Origin: Chrysoperla carnea
Taxonomy: Eukaryota > Arthropoda > Insecta > Neuroptera > Chrysopidae
NCBI RefSeq assembly: GCF_905475395.1
Contig: NC_058341.1
Coordinates: 67,711,501 to 67,775,500 of the forward strand
Direction of reading: 5' to 3'
Length of the DNA stretch: 64,000 bases
Shown here: piece after piece, positions 12,923 to 21,039 of the stretch
Numbering within the stretch: position 1 is the first letter of the stretch
Layout of the letters: each line of letters starts with the position of its first letter
Notes under the pieces: generated by a model
Told to the model about the DNA's origin: nothing
Seen by the model: the letters and a program-made list of their open reading frames with translations, nothing else
Databases searched by the model: none
Program-made: the position numbers and the translations under genes

Positions 12923-15900
12923 ACATTTGGCGCCAATTTTCACGATTACCTAACGTTGGGTATTATTGATTATAAAATAGCTTGGTGGTTAGAGTCAAAT
13001 TTTAATTAATATTAGTGTCTCAAGTTATAGTAAAAGAATATTTTTTATTCTCACAATAATTTCTTCGTATTTCAATGATGTTAGATGATAAACATATTGT
13101 CAAATACATTTTGTTAAAATATATTCCTTTTCAGACCCACAATAAAAATATTTAGCTAAATTTTTTAGATGAATTAGGTATGCAGTTTTTAAGACTAAAA
13201 ATAAAACCTTAAAGATAAATAAATCAACAATAAAAATAGTTGATTAATACCTGAAACATAAAAATTGAATATTAAAAATAAATCCTAAGGTAGAATTTTC
13301 GTTATAAATAAAAATACGCACACCCTAGAAAGAAAAAAAGGATTAGTATTAAGGCTTAATAATTACTCTTAAATTGTATTGTTGACTTAACACGAAAACT
13401 GTTAAATAAAAAGGAATTGACTTTAGAGTTATATAGACTGAGTGTCAAACGATTTTAAGCGTGTCAACATCTGAGGTAGTTGCTTAGGTCCAACCATTGT
13501 AGATTCGTAAGAAAAAATGTAAAGTAATGCGTGATAAGCATTTTTTTTTAAGTCAAATGACGATATTTTATGTAAAACATTTTGTGATATGAAAATTTGT
13601 TATTCAATGTATGTTTTTTGATAAATGTCCTTATATTCAATGTATATTTTTTTGTTAAATGTCCCTATTTTCTTTTGATAAATGTATTTTTTTGATAAAT
13701 GTCCCTAGCTGACCTAAGCAATTACCTCAGATGTTGGCATGTTTCTCACTGTACGGAAAGATAGGCGATGCTTATAGTCTATATAAAATTATAAAGTCAA
13801 TGTTAAAAGGTCGAAATATAAAATAAATAAAAAATGCAAAAGTAATGAATTTAAAATACAAGCAAATATAGATCTGAAATAGAAAAAAAATTGAAATTGG
13901 TGTACCTGAAACAGACTAAATAATAAACTGAAATTAGAGAATCCTGTAAAAGAAAAACTAAATTATTTTAAATACAAATGAAAATGAGTAAAATTGAAAA
14001 AATAAAAATGAAATAGTACAAGAGACGGTAGAAGGTCGATCTTCGCCCATCTGATAGCCAGATGAGACATATTTTTTATGAAATTTATTGATTTTTTTTA
14101 TAAACATGCCTCTCATAGCTTTTCTATCGAAAAGTGTTCATGGCTTTTTTTATTTAAATTAATTTTAATCAATGAACGGTTTTTTTCAGGCAAGCCTTTA
14201 TCTCTATTTTCGTAATTAATGAATTATTTTTCTTCTGAAACATATCAATTTCCAAATCGGTGTACATCTGTTCATATCATATGAACAGATAAGCCAATAT
14301 AGGCAAGTACACCGTTCTGTTAACCATTCGAAATTGGTTTCCCAAGAAAGATAATTTAATTACGAAAATAATGATATATTTGCTGAAAAAAACGATCGTG
14401 GAAAAATTGATTAAAATCAATTTAATTAAAAATAATCATGAACACTTTTCGATAGAAATGTTTAAAAATCAATAAAATCTCATAAAAAATATGTCTCATC
14501 TGGCTATGCGATGGGTCAATATTATATTAATCTTATATTATTTCTTAGACCAAAAAGGAAACTATATGAAAATTACAAATTAAATTAAGGTAGAAAATAC
14601 CTGTGTAAAGTGTAAATAAAATTTTATACCATCTCTAGAAAAAATGGAAATAGGCTACTAATGAAACACTTTCAAATTGTGTAATTTTTCATTCCATATT
14701 TATTTTATATTTCCGCCTCATTTAAAACTAAAATTTTTTATTTTACAGATTTCTTCTTGCCAACAATTGAATTTAAGAATAATTTTTAAGGGTTTAATAA
14801 TAATTTATTTATTTTAAGCTTAATATTAATCCTTTATTTCTTTGCAGGGTACATAACGATATATATAACGATAATCCTACCTTAGGATTTATTTTTAATA
14901 TTTAATTTTTCTGTCCCAGATAAAATTAATCAATTGGTTTTTTATATACAGGGCATTATTAGGTGTATTGTTTATTTATTATCTTTAAGGTTTTATTTTG
15001 ATTATTTTTTTATGCTTAAATGATTTAATGCTACTGAAGCCAAAGAAATCAAAACTGGGCTAGCTAATAAATTTTTTAAGTTCCTGAATCGGATATATTT
15101 TAACAGAATGCTTTATATAGGCCACAGAAATATTTATTTTAAATTTGTAGCAAATAGAATAAGTTAAAAACTAAATTCACAAAAATATACAATAATTAGA
15201 GCATTATGAATTTACACATCCCTATAGATTATAAATGTGAAAGTAAGGATGTTTATTTGTTTGTTTATTACCCTTTCACGCAAAAACTAGCGAATGGTTT
15301 TTTATGAAACTGTACAACAAAATAGTTTATATATCAGGATAACACATGAACTTTAATTTATAAAGATATATTTAAAGAAAATAAATTTAAAAAATTTAAT
15401 TTAATCTGCCATTTTACTGCTCCATCTATGATCGTCATTTTGAATCATAAAAGATTTCTGTAAAAATTTAAAATCGTAAATGTAAAACAATTCATATATA
15501 TTCATATATTTAAGCTGTGTAAAACAATCCCTACGAAATGTTATAGAAGGAGATGAGTGAGATCAAGAGAGGTGGAGGCTATAAAACGGTGATTTTTACT
15601 TTTGAGTTATCAGAAGCGAAATTAGCAGTTCTAAAAAACAATCCATACCCGAATCCGTACTATTGAACTACTTGGCATGTCTCCAAAATCGACGAAAATA
15701 TATTTCAATGTTCACTTGTTGCATTTTATCAATAATTTTTATTTAAAAATAATTTGAAACGAGCGCCCAGTGAAATGTATTTTTGCCGTTTTTTGACAAG
15801 ACAGAGGATGTTGTAGGTTTGTTAAATATGTTTTAAAATTATAATGTTAAAATTAAAACAATGCGTCATTAAATTCAAATAAATATTAGTTACATAATTA

Positions 15901-18148
15901 TAATATAAAAAAAAATGATAAGATTATTTAATAAAATTCGTAACGCAGAAGCTGCGTTAGCTAAGCGAATTCTCTCAGAGATTGAAAAAAAAAAACATTT
16001 TTCTTAAAATCGAATATTGCATTTTTAATTTCTCAAGAATTTATATTTCGAAAACTAAGCGTTTAGAGAAAGTCGCATGAGTACTTTTTTGGTTACTGTA
16101 CCAAAAATACAAAAATATTTTTATTTTGAAAAAATCAAAATTTTGTGCTTTGCGCTTTGTACTAATGATATGCAACGTCTAATACAACATTTAATAAACT
16201 GGATGGCTGATTCTTAGGCTACTCATACAATAGAAGGACCATTTGACAAATAATATGAAATATCTGACATAAGAAATTGTTTATTTGCGTATTTAAAATA
16301 TAACATACTGTTCTTTGGCAATCACGAGACCAAAAAGCGTAACTCAATAACAAAGTAGGTACACATGTTACTATTTAAAATATTATTTGATAACGCAGTT
16401 AAACTTCCACGACGTTTGAATTCGCAAGGAACTTTGTTTTTAAAATAAGCCCATCTATTATTGCGATATTGATTCACATCAAGCTTTCAACTACCTATCT
16501 CATTGCACTTTCGGAAATTTCACCGGTAGGGTTTGTATCTAAGTACTGAATCTCTTGCCGTGAAAACCAATTTTTAATGGTACCTATAATAGTTATTTCA
16601 ACTTTTGGTCACTGCACTCTTCCAATATAGAGAAAATACAATATAGAGAAACACCAACAATATTGTTACTTGCCAACGCCATATTGACAGTGTGTGGCAT
16701 TCAGCACCAGATGGCAGAAAGTGGAACTAAATTTAAATGACTAGACTAGGCAAGTAGTTAAACGGTATCGATCTAATTCATTTGCTTAGATGTTTGATTG
16801 AATGGCTGAATATAGCTCAGTTGGCCGCGACATATATACATGTACCATTACGCTTAACAAAAACTAATTACATAAAGTTTATAGACTACAAGACCATGCT
16901 AAAGTTTTTCGGATGAAATGACCAGGGATTCATGCTGAAAAAGAAGCTCCTACATGTAAAAGTAAGTTTAACCACCATGGCGTCAGTTTTGCGCTGTACA
17001 GGTGAGAATTGAATGACACACCACTTCGTGCCTCATTCCTACACCAGCAAATATGTACGGCGTTGCTGGATACTGACTGTATAAATTCGGTAACTTCGGT
17101 ACCAGAAGTAACAAAAATTTTTGATCTCCCGTCAGTTTCCGAAGCCTTACGTGATTTATATCTGTACGGCATTTATATAATTCGCTTCGAATACTTATGC
17201 AGAGTTAGTATCCAGCAACGTCGTACATATTTGCTGGTGAGATATTAAGAAGGGTGACATTCAATTCTCACCTGTTCTCATCCTGTACCGCGCAAAACTG
17301 ACGCCATGGTGCCTAAACTTACTTGTACATATAGGAGCATCTTTTTATACTATGTATATGAAATATACCAAGGTATATTAAGTTTAGTCCCAAGTTTGTA
17401 ACGATAAAAATATTAATGGTATAAACAAAATTTTAGTATAGGTGTTCATAAAATCATCTAATTAGTCCATTTCCGGTTATCTGTCTGTCTGTCACCTGTC
17501 CGTCTGTCATCACGATAACTGAAAAACGAAAAGAAATATCATGCTGAAATTTTTATAACATGAGCTCGTAAATGAGCAACATAGGTCAATTAGATCTTGG
17601 GTCTGTGGGACCCATTTTCTAAAACGTTGGAAATAGAACAAAAGTTTAATACAAAAAATATTCCTTATTTTGAAACATTTTTTCGTAAACATCACTGTTT
17701 ACCCGTGAGAGCGCAAATTATGCGCAAATGGTATGGTATATATACTATATGGGAATATCAGTTATATATGTGTGACATTTATGTATGTGTAATGTGAAAA
17801 AGTAAGCAACACTGTCTATACTTGGTATTTCAACAATTAACTCAGTCAATTGTTTGCTTTCACTTGTTCAACATGATTCTTGGTGTGTCATTTCACTTAA
17901 AAAATTTTAGCATATGTTTGTAGTCTATTAAGCATACAATTAAAATATTCTTAATCCAGACTAAAGGTGTAAAATCATAAAATATAATACTCACATTGTG
18001 GTATAAAGGTTTTATCAAATTTATTAAAAACTAATTCATCTTTAAAACCACATCGTGTATACACTTTTGCATCACTTAATTTAAATAAATAACAAAATAT
18101 TATTGAAATTAAAACAAAATATTTAAAACTATATAAATATTTTAACAT
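4059..18148 (-). CDS. C-type lysozyme-like secreted protein, four exons, catalytic Asp replaced
   Basis: Coding exons on the minus strand: 18148–17995, 9799–9711, 9649–9586 and 4231–4059, joined in phases 1, 0 and 1 with GT–AG introns, giving 159 residues. Residues 1–27 are a signal peptide ending SDA, before mature KVYTRC. All eight C-type lysozyme cysteines are present (33, 54, 88, 97, 101, 115, 135, 147), with the signatures PQWACMVDSESG, FGIFQINSKDYC, CNIKCEDLL, ITDDSKCAK and GFLAWDGWRLSC. The catalytic Glu aligns to Glu59. The catalytic Asp (GSxDYG in active enzymes) aligns to Lys76 in GSQKFG, so muramidase activity is probably lost. There is also a 12-residue tail after the last Cys. 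Active enzymes cleave peptidoglycan; copies lacking catalytic residues are known as lysozyme-like proteins in immunity or sperm biology. The role here is inferred as binding or other. The 8.2-kb first intron and 5.4-kb last intron are filled with repeats. Confidence 0.93.
5257..5847. mobile_element. Mariner-like MITE, family B copy 1
   Basis: The terminal inverted repeats begin CAGTGTGTCGCATT and end in the reverse complement, with the same 'aagatgaagacacc' block inside both ends. The ends abut TA on the left and a degenerate TC on the right. The centre (about 5615–5695) is itself a nearly perfect stem built around 'ttccatagcacactagtt' and its complement. A second copy at 62782–63480 has the same ends and the same central stem. 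It is non-coding. It lies in the last intron of the lysozyme-like gene. Confidence 0.8.
6236..7368 (-). repeat. Family A repeat, inverted copy split by an insertion
   Basis: Family A in reverse orientation: 6236–6686 begins at 'caagtgaaaacaaacaattg' and reaches the 'acggacggacaacc' block; 7243–7368 resumes with 'attaggtgattttatgaac' and ends at 'tatatacatggtata'. The 556 bases between are foreign to the family. Just upstream (6066–6235) lies a rearranged piece of another copy in plus orientation. Confidence 0.8.
6687..7242. mobile_element. TA-flanked non-autonomous insertion within family A
   Basis: The insertion interrupts the family A copy exactly between 'ggat' and 'attagg'. It begins AGGTAGT and ends ACTACCT, a short terminal inverted repeat, and TA is present on both sides (6685–6686 and 7243–7244), as expected of a Tc1/mariner-type target duplication. 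The empty site can be read from other family A copies. The interior is AT-rich without a transposase frame. Confidence 0.75.
7369..8690. other. Intronic AT-rich stretch with a family A tail fragment
   Basis: Part of the last intron of the lysozyme-like gene. About 7370–7440 resembles the tail of family A ('actgatattcaacactt', 'aagtatttcaac'). Beyond that I see no gene, no exon-like frame and no structured repeat. Confidence 0.5.
8700..9365. repeat. Composite of hairpin-element halves and a partial family A copy
   Basis: About 9185–9365 is an inverted repeat: the left arm carries 'gcgatgtaaagctgc' and 'accccttagggaagtgt', and the right arm has their diverged complements ('acactcttctatggggtcc', 'gcagcttcacattgcg'). 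About 8700–8830 is a related half ('cgcgatgtaaatctgg' and 'cctcttaggggagtgt', ending in an A16 run). Between them, 8930–9125 is an internal piece of family A ('gagatagaacaaacgtttaa', 'ttgaaacaatctttcgtaaa'). Confidence 0.6.
9945..10530. mobile_element. Fold-back element, family C copy (~0.58 kb)
   Basis: Long inverted arms (about 9945–10125 and 10355–10530). The left arm contains 'cttcacccatctgtttacc' followed by 'gaatgaaagttatttttt'; the right arm is the near-exact complement ('ggtaaacagatgggtgaag'). The interior has no transposase. It lies in the first intron of the lysozyme-like gene. The same end sequence occurs at 14034–14520 and as a solo piece at 655–720, so this is a family. Confidence 0.75.
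11114..11375 (-). repeat. Family A repeat, inverted partial copy
   Basis: It begins 'tgaaaacaaacaattgactg', matching the reversed tail of family A, and continues through 'ccctcacgggtaaacagtga' to 'aaacttttgttgtatctct', where the SINE-like copy begins. The outer half of the family is missing, so the repeat is truncated at the SINE junction. Confidence 0.75.
11390..11690 (-). mobile_element. tRNA-derived SINE, copy 1
   Basis: On the minus strand 11613–11603 reads GGTTCGAATCC, a perfect tRNA B-box, with an A-box-like segment around 11690–11650 upstream. A conserved body follows ('ccgactccacccacatca' on the minus strand, and its imperfect repeat 'gatgtgggtggcctctg'). The same body recurs at 24770–25015 in the same orientation. 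Known SINEs of this kind are Pol III-transcribed and mobilised by LINEs; the activity of this copy is unknown. Confidence 0.75.
11898..12432. repeat. Long palindrome with an (AT)n spacer
   Basis: The left arm 11898–12060 and right arm 12267–12432 are almost perfect reverse complements: 'aggaagagtcatattttgcg' and 'cgcaaaatatgactcttcct' mark the outer ends, 'ttccaagatcgttgat' and 'atcaacgatcttggaa' the inner ends. The ~205-base spacer is (AT)n with scattered 'gat/atc' interruptions. Only a few differences separate the ~165-base arms. Just outside the left arm is 'accgagctttgctcggt', another small hairpin. Confidence 0.9.
12434..12496. repeat. Short inverted repeat beside the palindrome
   Basis: 'aatggtacctacattattt' is mirrored by 'aataatgtaggtacca' about 30 bases later. 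It is a compact hairpin immediately adjoining the large palindrome. Confidence 0.7.
12840..12916. repeat. (TA)n microsatellite
   Basis: An uninterrupted TA dinucleotide run of roughly 75 bases. The Tyr/Ile 'proteins' read through it in other frames are artefacts. Confidence 0.98.
13437..13757. mobile_element. MITE-like inverted-repeat element nested in the fold-back
   Basis: The left end contains 'catctgaggtagttgcttag' and the right end the complement 'ctaagcaattacctcagatg'. The centre holds a short degenerate tandem array of 'ttgataaatgtccct' units (about 13610–13710). Confidence 0.7.
14034..14520. mobile_element. Nearly loop-less palindromic element, family C copy
   Basis: The entire ~0.49-kb segment is one imperfect palindrome. 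The outer ends are 'cccatctgatagccagatga' and 'tcatctggctatgcgatggg'. The centre, at about 14278, is 'tgttcatatcatatgaaca'. The terminal 'ggtcgatcttcgcccatctg' relates it to 9945–10530. It is non-coding. Confidence 0.75.
15219..15628 (+). mobile_element. Non-autonomous Helitron-like copy 1, decayed 3' end
   Basis: It begins 'tccctatagattataaatg' followed by 'tgaaagtaagga' and 'ccctttcacgcaaaaactag', the start shared with copies at 23556 and 28131. The 3' end has lost the usual 'gcgaagcgggtgggt' hairpin and CTAG terminus, now 'agcgaaattagcag'. It lies inside the lysozyme-like gene's first intron. Confidence 0.7.
15640..16940. other. Intronic AT-rich stretch, no feature recognised
   Basis: No exon, transposase frame or clear repeat was recognised. 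A 'tatagctcagttgg' string near 16810 looks like a tRNA A-box, but no matching B-box or cloverleaf follows. Confidence 0.5.
16942..17343. mobile_element. MITE-like inverted-repeat element, ~0.4 kb
   Basis: The arms at about 16942–17070 and 17205–17343 are complementary: 'atggcgtcagttttgcgc' on the left is mirrored by 'gcgcaaaactgacgccat' on the right, and 'ccagcaaatatgtacg' is mirrored by 'cgtacatatttgctgg'. Two overlapping ~80-residue frames on opposite strands are by-products of this symmetry, not genes. A family A copy starts immediately downstream. Confidence 0.8.
17345..17875 (+). repeat. Family A dispersed repeat
   Basis: A nearly full-length copy from 'tatactatgtatatgaaat' to 'tcaattgtttgctttcactt'. 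It contains the 'ccatttccggttatctgtc' block and 'acatcactgtttacccgtga'. It lies about 120 bases inside the lysozyme-like gene's first intron, close to the first exon. Confidence 0.85.
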
Positions 18149-18666
18149 TTTTTAAAATTTTTATTTTTTTGTTACTAATTTATTAAAAAATAAACATGTA
18201 CATCAATTAATTAATTATTATTATTAGATATTCACAAATCTGATGAACACGTGTTTGTTGTTAAAATACAATGTTTATAAAATAAAAATGTACCTACTAG
18301 ATAGGTATATTATTACAATGTTAAAATTATTGTTGTAACTGATAATGATGTTGCTTGTCTCTGATATTAAAATAATGTAGTTAAAATAGAAATTAAAACA
18401 TAATATTTTATTTATTTATGTATGCACAGGCAATCGACAGTAAAACATACAGTTCATGTTTAATAATAATGTTAATACAGTGGAACCTGATTAAATGAAA
18501 CGTCAAGGGACCTACAAATTTGTCTCGCTTATGAAGGTATTCCACTTACCCAGTGTCTCAGATATCCAGGTATAAAGAAATATCTGTCTTATTTACAGGG
18601 GGTTCCAAGTAAAAAAGATCAGAAGACAAATTATTTCAGTTATAAAGGTTTAATTATTAAATAAAA

Positions 18667-18917
18667 TCTATACTAATTATAAAGATGAAGAGTTTGTTTG
18701 TTTGTTTGAATGCGATAATCTCAGGAACCGCTGGTCCGTTTTGAAAATTCTTTCAGTTTTGGATAGTACATTTATCGAGGAAGGCTATAGGCTATAGGCG
18801 TGCGCTGCGATATTTTACATTAAATAAAAAAAGAGCCGGAGAAGTGAAGGCTTTAACACGGTGTTCTTTATCAGTATTTATTTTTAAGCCCAGCGAAGCG
18901 GGTGGGTATTAAGCTAG
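18667..18917 (+). mobile_element. Short Helitron nested in the Tigger element
   Basis: It starts TCTATACTAATTATAAAG and ends with the hairpin 'gcccagcgaagcgggtgggt' and then CTAG, placed between a host A and T, as Helitrons do. At 251 bases it is non-autonomous. The 5' end differs from the 'TCTCTATATATT' copies elsewhere, so it is a different subfamily sharing the 3' end. Confidence 0.85.
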
Positions 18918-19320
18918 TAACGCATGAAATAATGAGTTTTAATCTTCACAGGCAAAGTTTTAACACGCTTCAAACATTTTCGAGTTTTAGATTTAGAATT
19001 AATATGATACGCAGCTTTTCAGTTCCTGTCATGTTAGCACCCAGAAGTATTGTAACATGCTCTTTACTAAGTTTTCCGCCATAACAGGACTCACCTTTTA
19101 AGGTGAAAGTTTTATCGCGTAGACACTTATAAAACTTATAAAATAAACCTGCTTCGTGTGCGTTAAAAATATCATCAACAGAATAATTGCGCAGAAGAAC
19201 AGGCAGTTCTTGAATTCATTGGCTACGTTTGTTAACATCAACAGCGTTACTTTGTCCACAAATTGCTTTGAAAGTTATACCGTCTCTTATTTTAACCCTT
19301 CCAACCAACCATTGCTGTTA

Positions 19321-20085
19321 CAGTAGAACTCCAATTATCCGAACTCCGACTATCCGAATCGCCGATTATCCGAATCACTTTCAGAAAAAAATTTGTCCAA
19401 AAAAAGTCTAAGAATCTGATGAAAATGAGAAACAAGAAAATGGAGAGGATGAATATGATGAAGATGCGTTGCCACTAGAGGAAATAAGAAAAATGATTGT
19501 AAAAATTCCTGGTTGTACAGAAGTAAGTGCTGAAGATGTAGGAGAGTGGATGGCTTGTGACACGTCTGACCCTGGTTTTCAAATTCTCAATGACGATGAA
19601 ATTGTTGAAAGTGTGAGAGAAGATGTTGAAGTGGAAGTGGAAGAAGAACTTTCTGCTGATGTTGAAGTAGACGCTGGACCATCAGCAAGTGAAGCATTTG
19701 CCGGCCTCGAAACTGCTTTGAAGTGGATGGAGCGTCAGCCCGAGTGTGACCACTTGCAACTGCTCACCGTCAAGCGAATGCGTGACCTGGCTGCCCGAAA
19801 ACGGATGAAGACCGCAAAACAGCTTACATTGACGGAGATGTTTAAAAAACAATGATTTTTATTTCTAAACTTGTACATAAGTACATTTTATTTATATTTA
19901 AAACATGTGAAAATATGATGTTTCTTTCATTTAATTCAATAAAAAAATAGTGCAATATCAAAACGTAGCTTTTTTTCTCTCGGCTAAAAAATGGCAATTT
20001 TTTTTAAAAAACTCCGATTCTCCGAATATTTGATTATCCGAATGGGTCCTGGTCCCCATTAATTCGGATAATTGGAGTTCTACTG
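19321..20085 (+). mobile_element. Internally deleted Tigger element nested inside the older Tigger
   Basis: The terminal inverted repeats CAGTAGAACTCCAATTATCC and complement are flanked by TA on both sides (19319–19320 and 20086–20087). Subterminal 'ttatccgaa/ttcggataa' repeats occur at both ends. Only the transposase C-terminus remains inside. Removing it would rejoin the outer transposase's 'NVPVTA' region, showing the insertion came second. Confidence 0.9.
19469..19855 (+). pseudogene. C-terminal remnant of a Tigger/jerky-like transposase
   Basis: An open frame of 128 codons starting at TTG; in-frame acidic sequence extends upstream to a stop near 19408. It reads LPLEEIRKMIVKIPGC, an acidic stretch (EVEVEEELSADVEVD), then ETALKWMERQPECDHLQLL and KRMRDLAARKRMKTAKQLT, ending LTEMFKKQ. 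The last part matches the C-terminal pattern of CENP-B/Tigger transposases (ALKWLE…LLLVKRLRDLAA…KRK…ITDFF). The DNA-binding and catalytic domains are absent, so it is an internal-deletion remnant. Its frame being intact suggests it is younger than the host Tigger. Confidence 0.8.
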
Positions 20086-20496
20086 TACTGGAACATTTTT
20101 GTTACGTATAAGTTGCTTGACCCATGTTAGCAAACACTGTTCTGATAAACGTACACGATTGAGTTTTCCTTGTTCTTCAGAATATTGTGATTGAATTTTA
20201 TCTTTATTCTGAATTATTATACAAAGAGAAGATTTTAGCACATTAAATTCGATAACGACTTCATCACGCGTCTTTCCAAATTAATAAACAGATATTATCT
20301 TCAATTTTTCGGCATTTTTCAAATAAACATCCGTATGATAGTAAAGCAAGACTAAAACTGAAAGAACAAAATTAGCTGAGTGCGGAATCTGTGGGTAGAA
20401 TAAGAATAAGTAAGCAAACAAAGAAACAAAACGCATATAATGCATATAAAATTCACTCGCTGTTTCAGTTAGAAATAACCATGACGATAGAATCGA

Positions 20497-20905
20497 AAGC
20501 ACTGGCGTAGCTCGCCTTGGAGGGGCCCCGTATCAAAATTATTTGGGGGGCCCAAATGAAGAGTGAAGATTTCTAACAAAAGAAACAATTTGCTTGCATT
20601 AAATTAAAATAAATATTTATTGATTATAAGTTTTCACTTCCTCCTAGAAATTGAGCTTGCCAAACAATTCAAATTAAATATACACTTTTCTTGCCTTTTT
20701 TCAGCAAATTGATTCATTGAATCATGTATAGCTGAAGACGATTGCAGTTTTTCTAAAATGCTTACGAGAATGGTCTCTTAAGTGACATTGTGGATAACAT
20801 TTTACTAATTTTTGCTTGTATACGTAAGGGGCCTCTGTAGCTCGGGGGCTCCGTATCATTGATACGGCTGATACGGCGGTAACTACGCCCCCGATCAAAA
20901 GAACA
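20497..20905. repeat. GC-rich-ended insert in the Tigger element
   Basis: The left end 'actggcgtagctcg' with 'aggggccccgtatc' and the right end 'gatacggcggtaactacgcc' (preceded by 'gggggctccgtatc') form a loose inverted relation, against AT-rich surroundings. It is probably a separate small DNA element. The boundaries are uncertain and no target duplication was confirmed. Confidence 0.4.
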
Positions 20906-21039
20906 AATTCCAGATATAGAGGTTTGCATCGCCCCAATAACAGAGGTAATTCAATGCCAAAGAGTTGAAATCTAATCATGAGTTCCAGTTATGGAGGTTT
21001 CTCACTTATCCAGGTGCCACTTATCCAAGTTTTACTGTA

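Larger units (their letters stand above)
13165..15015. mobile_element. ~1.85-kb fold-back element containing two nested elements
   Basis: The left arm (about 13165–13405) and right arm (about 14750–15015) are diverged reverse complements. Matching blocks include 'aaataaatcctaaggtag' on the left and 'ctaccttaggatttattt' on the right, plus 'aaaaccttaaagataa' and its mirror 'ttatctttaaggtttt'. Between the arms lie two separate palindromic insertions at 13437–13757 and 14034–14520. No transposase frame was seen. The arms are clearly older than the nested elements. Confidence 0.65.
18940..20280 (-). pseudogene. Broken Tigger-family transposase
   Basis: Reading the minus strand, about 20280–20090 encodes a CENP-B/psq-like helix-turn-helix region (GKTRDEVVIEFNVLKSS, then IIQNKDKI and LTWVKQLIRNKNVP). 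After the nested insertion, 19318–18960 encodes the next domain and start of the DDE core (VKIRDGITFKAICGQ, AVDVNKRS, DIFNAHEAGLFYKFY, DKTFTLKGESCYGGKLSKEH, VTILLGANMTGTEKL). Stop codons and frame changes interrupt it. The first catalytic Asp of the usual NADETGLFYK motif is His here. The region for the remaining catalytic acids was not found. It is clearly non-functional. Confidence 0.85.
18478..21037 (-). mobile_element. Tigger/pogo-type DNA transposon, inactive, with nested insertions
   Basis: The ends are CAGTGGAACCTGATTAA on the left and a right end whose complement reads CAGTAAAACTTGGATAAG, with TA on both sides (18476–18477 and 21038–21039). These termini and the TA duplication are typical of Tigger/pogo elements. 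The minus strand carries a broken transposase. The element is interrupted by a Helitron (18667–18917) and an internally deleted Tigger relative (19321–20085), giving a readable insertion order: the outer element first, then the other two. It sits upstream of the lysozyme-like gene's start. Confidence 0.85.

Noticed and set aside
16800-16870. Possible tRNA gene: 'tatagctcagttgg' looks like an A-box
   Set aside because: No B-box (GGTTCGAATCC-like) or pairing arms follow at the right distance, so no cloverleaf can be formed.
17009-17248. 79-residue plus-strand and 80-residue minus-strand frames
   Set aside because: Both lie inside a symmetric inverted-repeat element and read its two arms; not genes.
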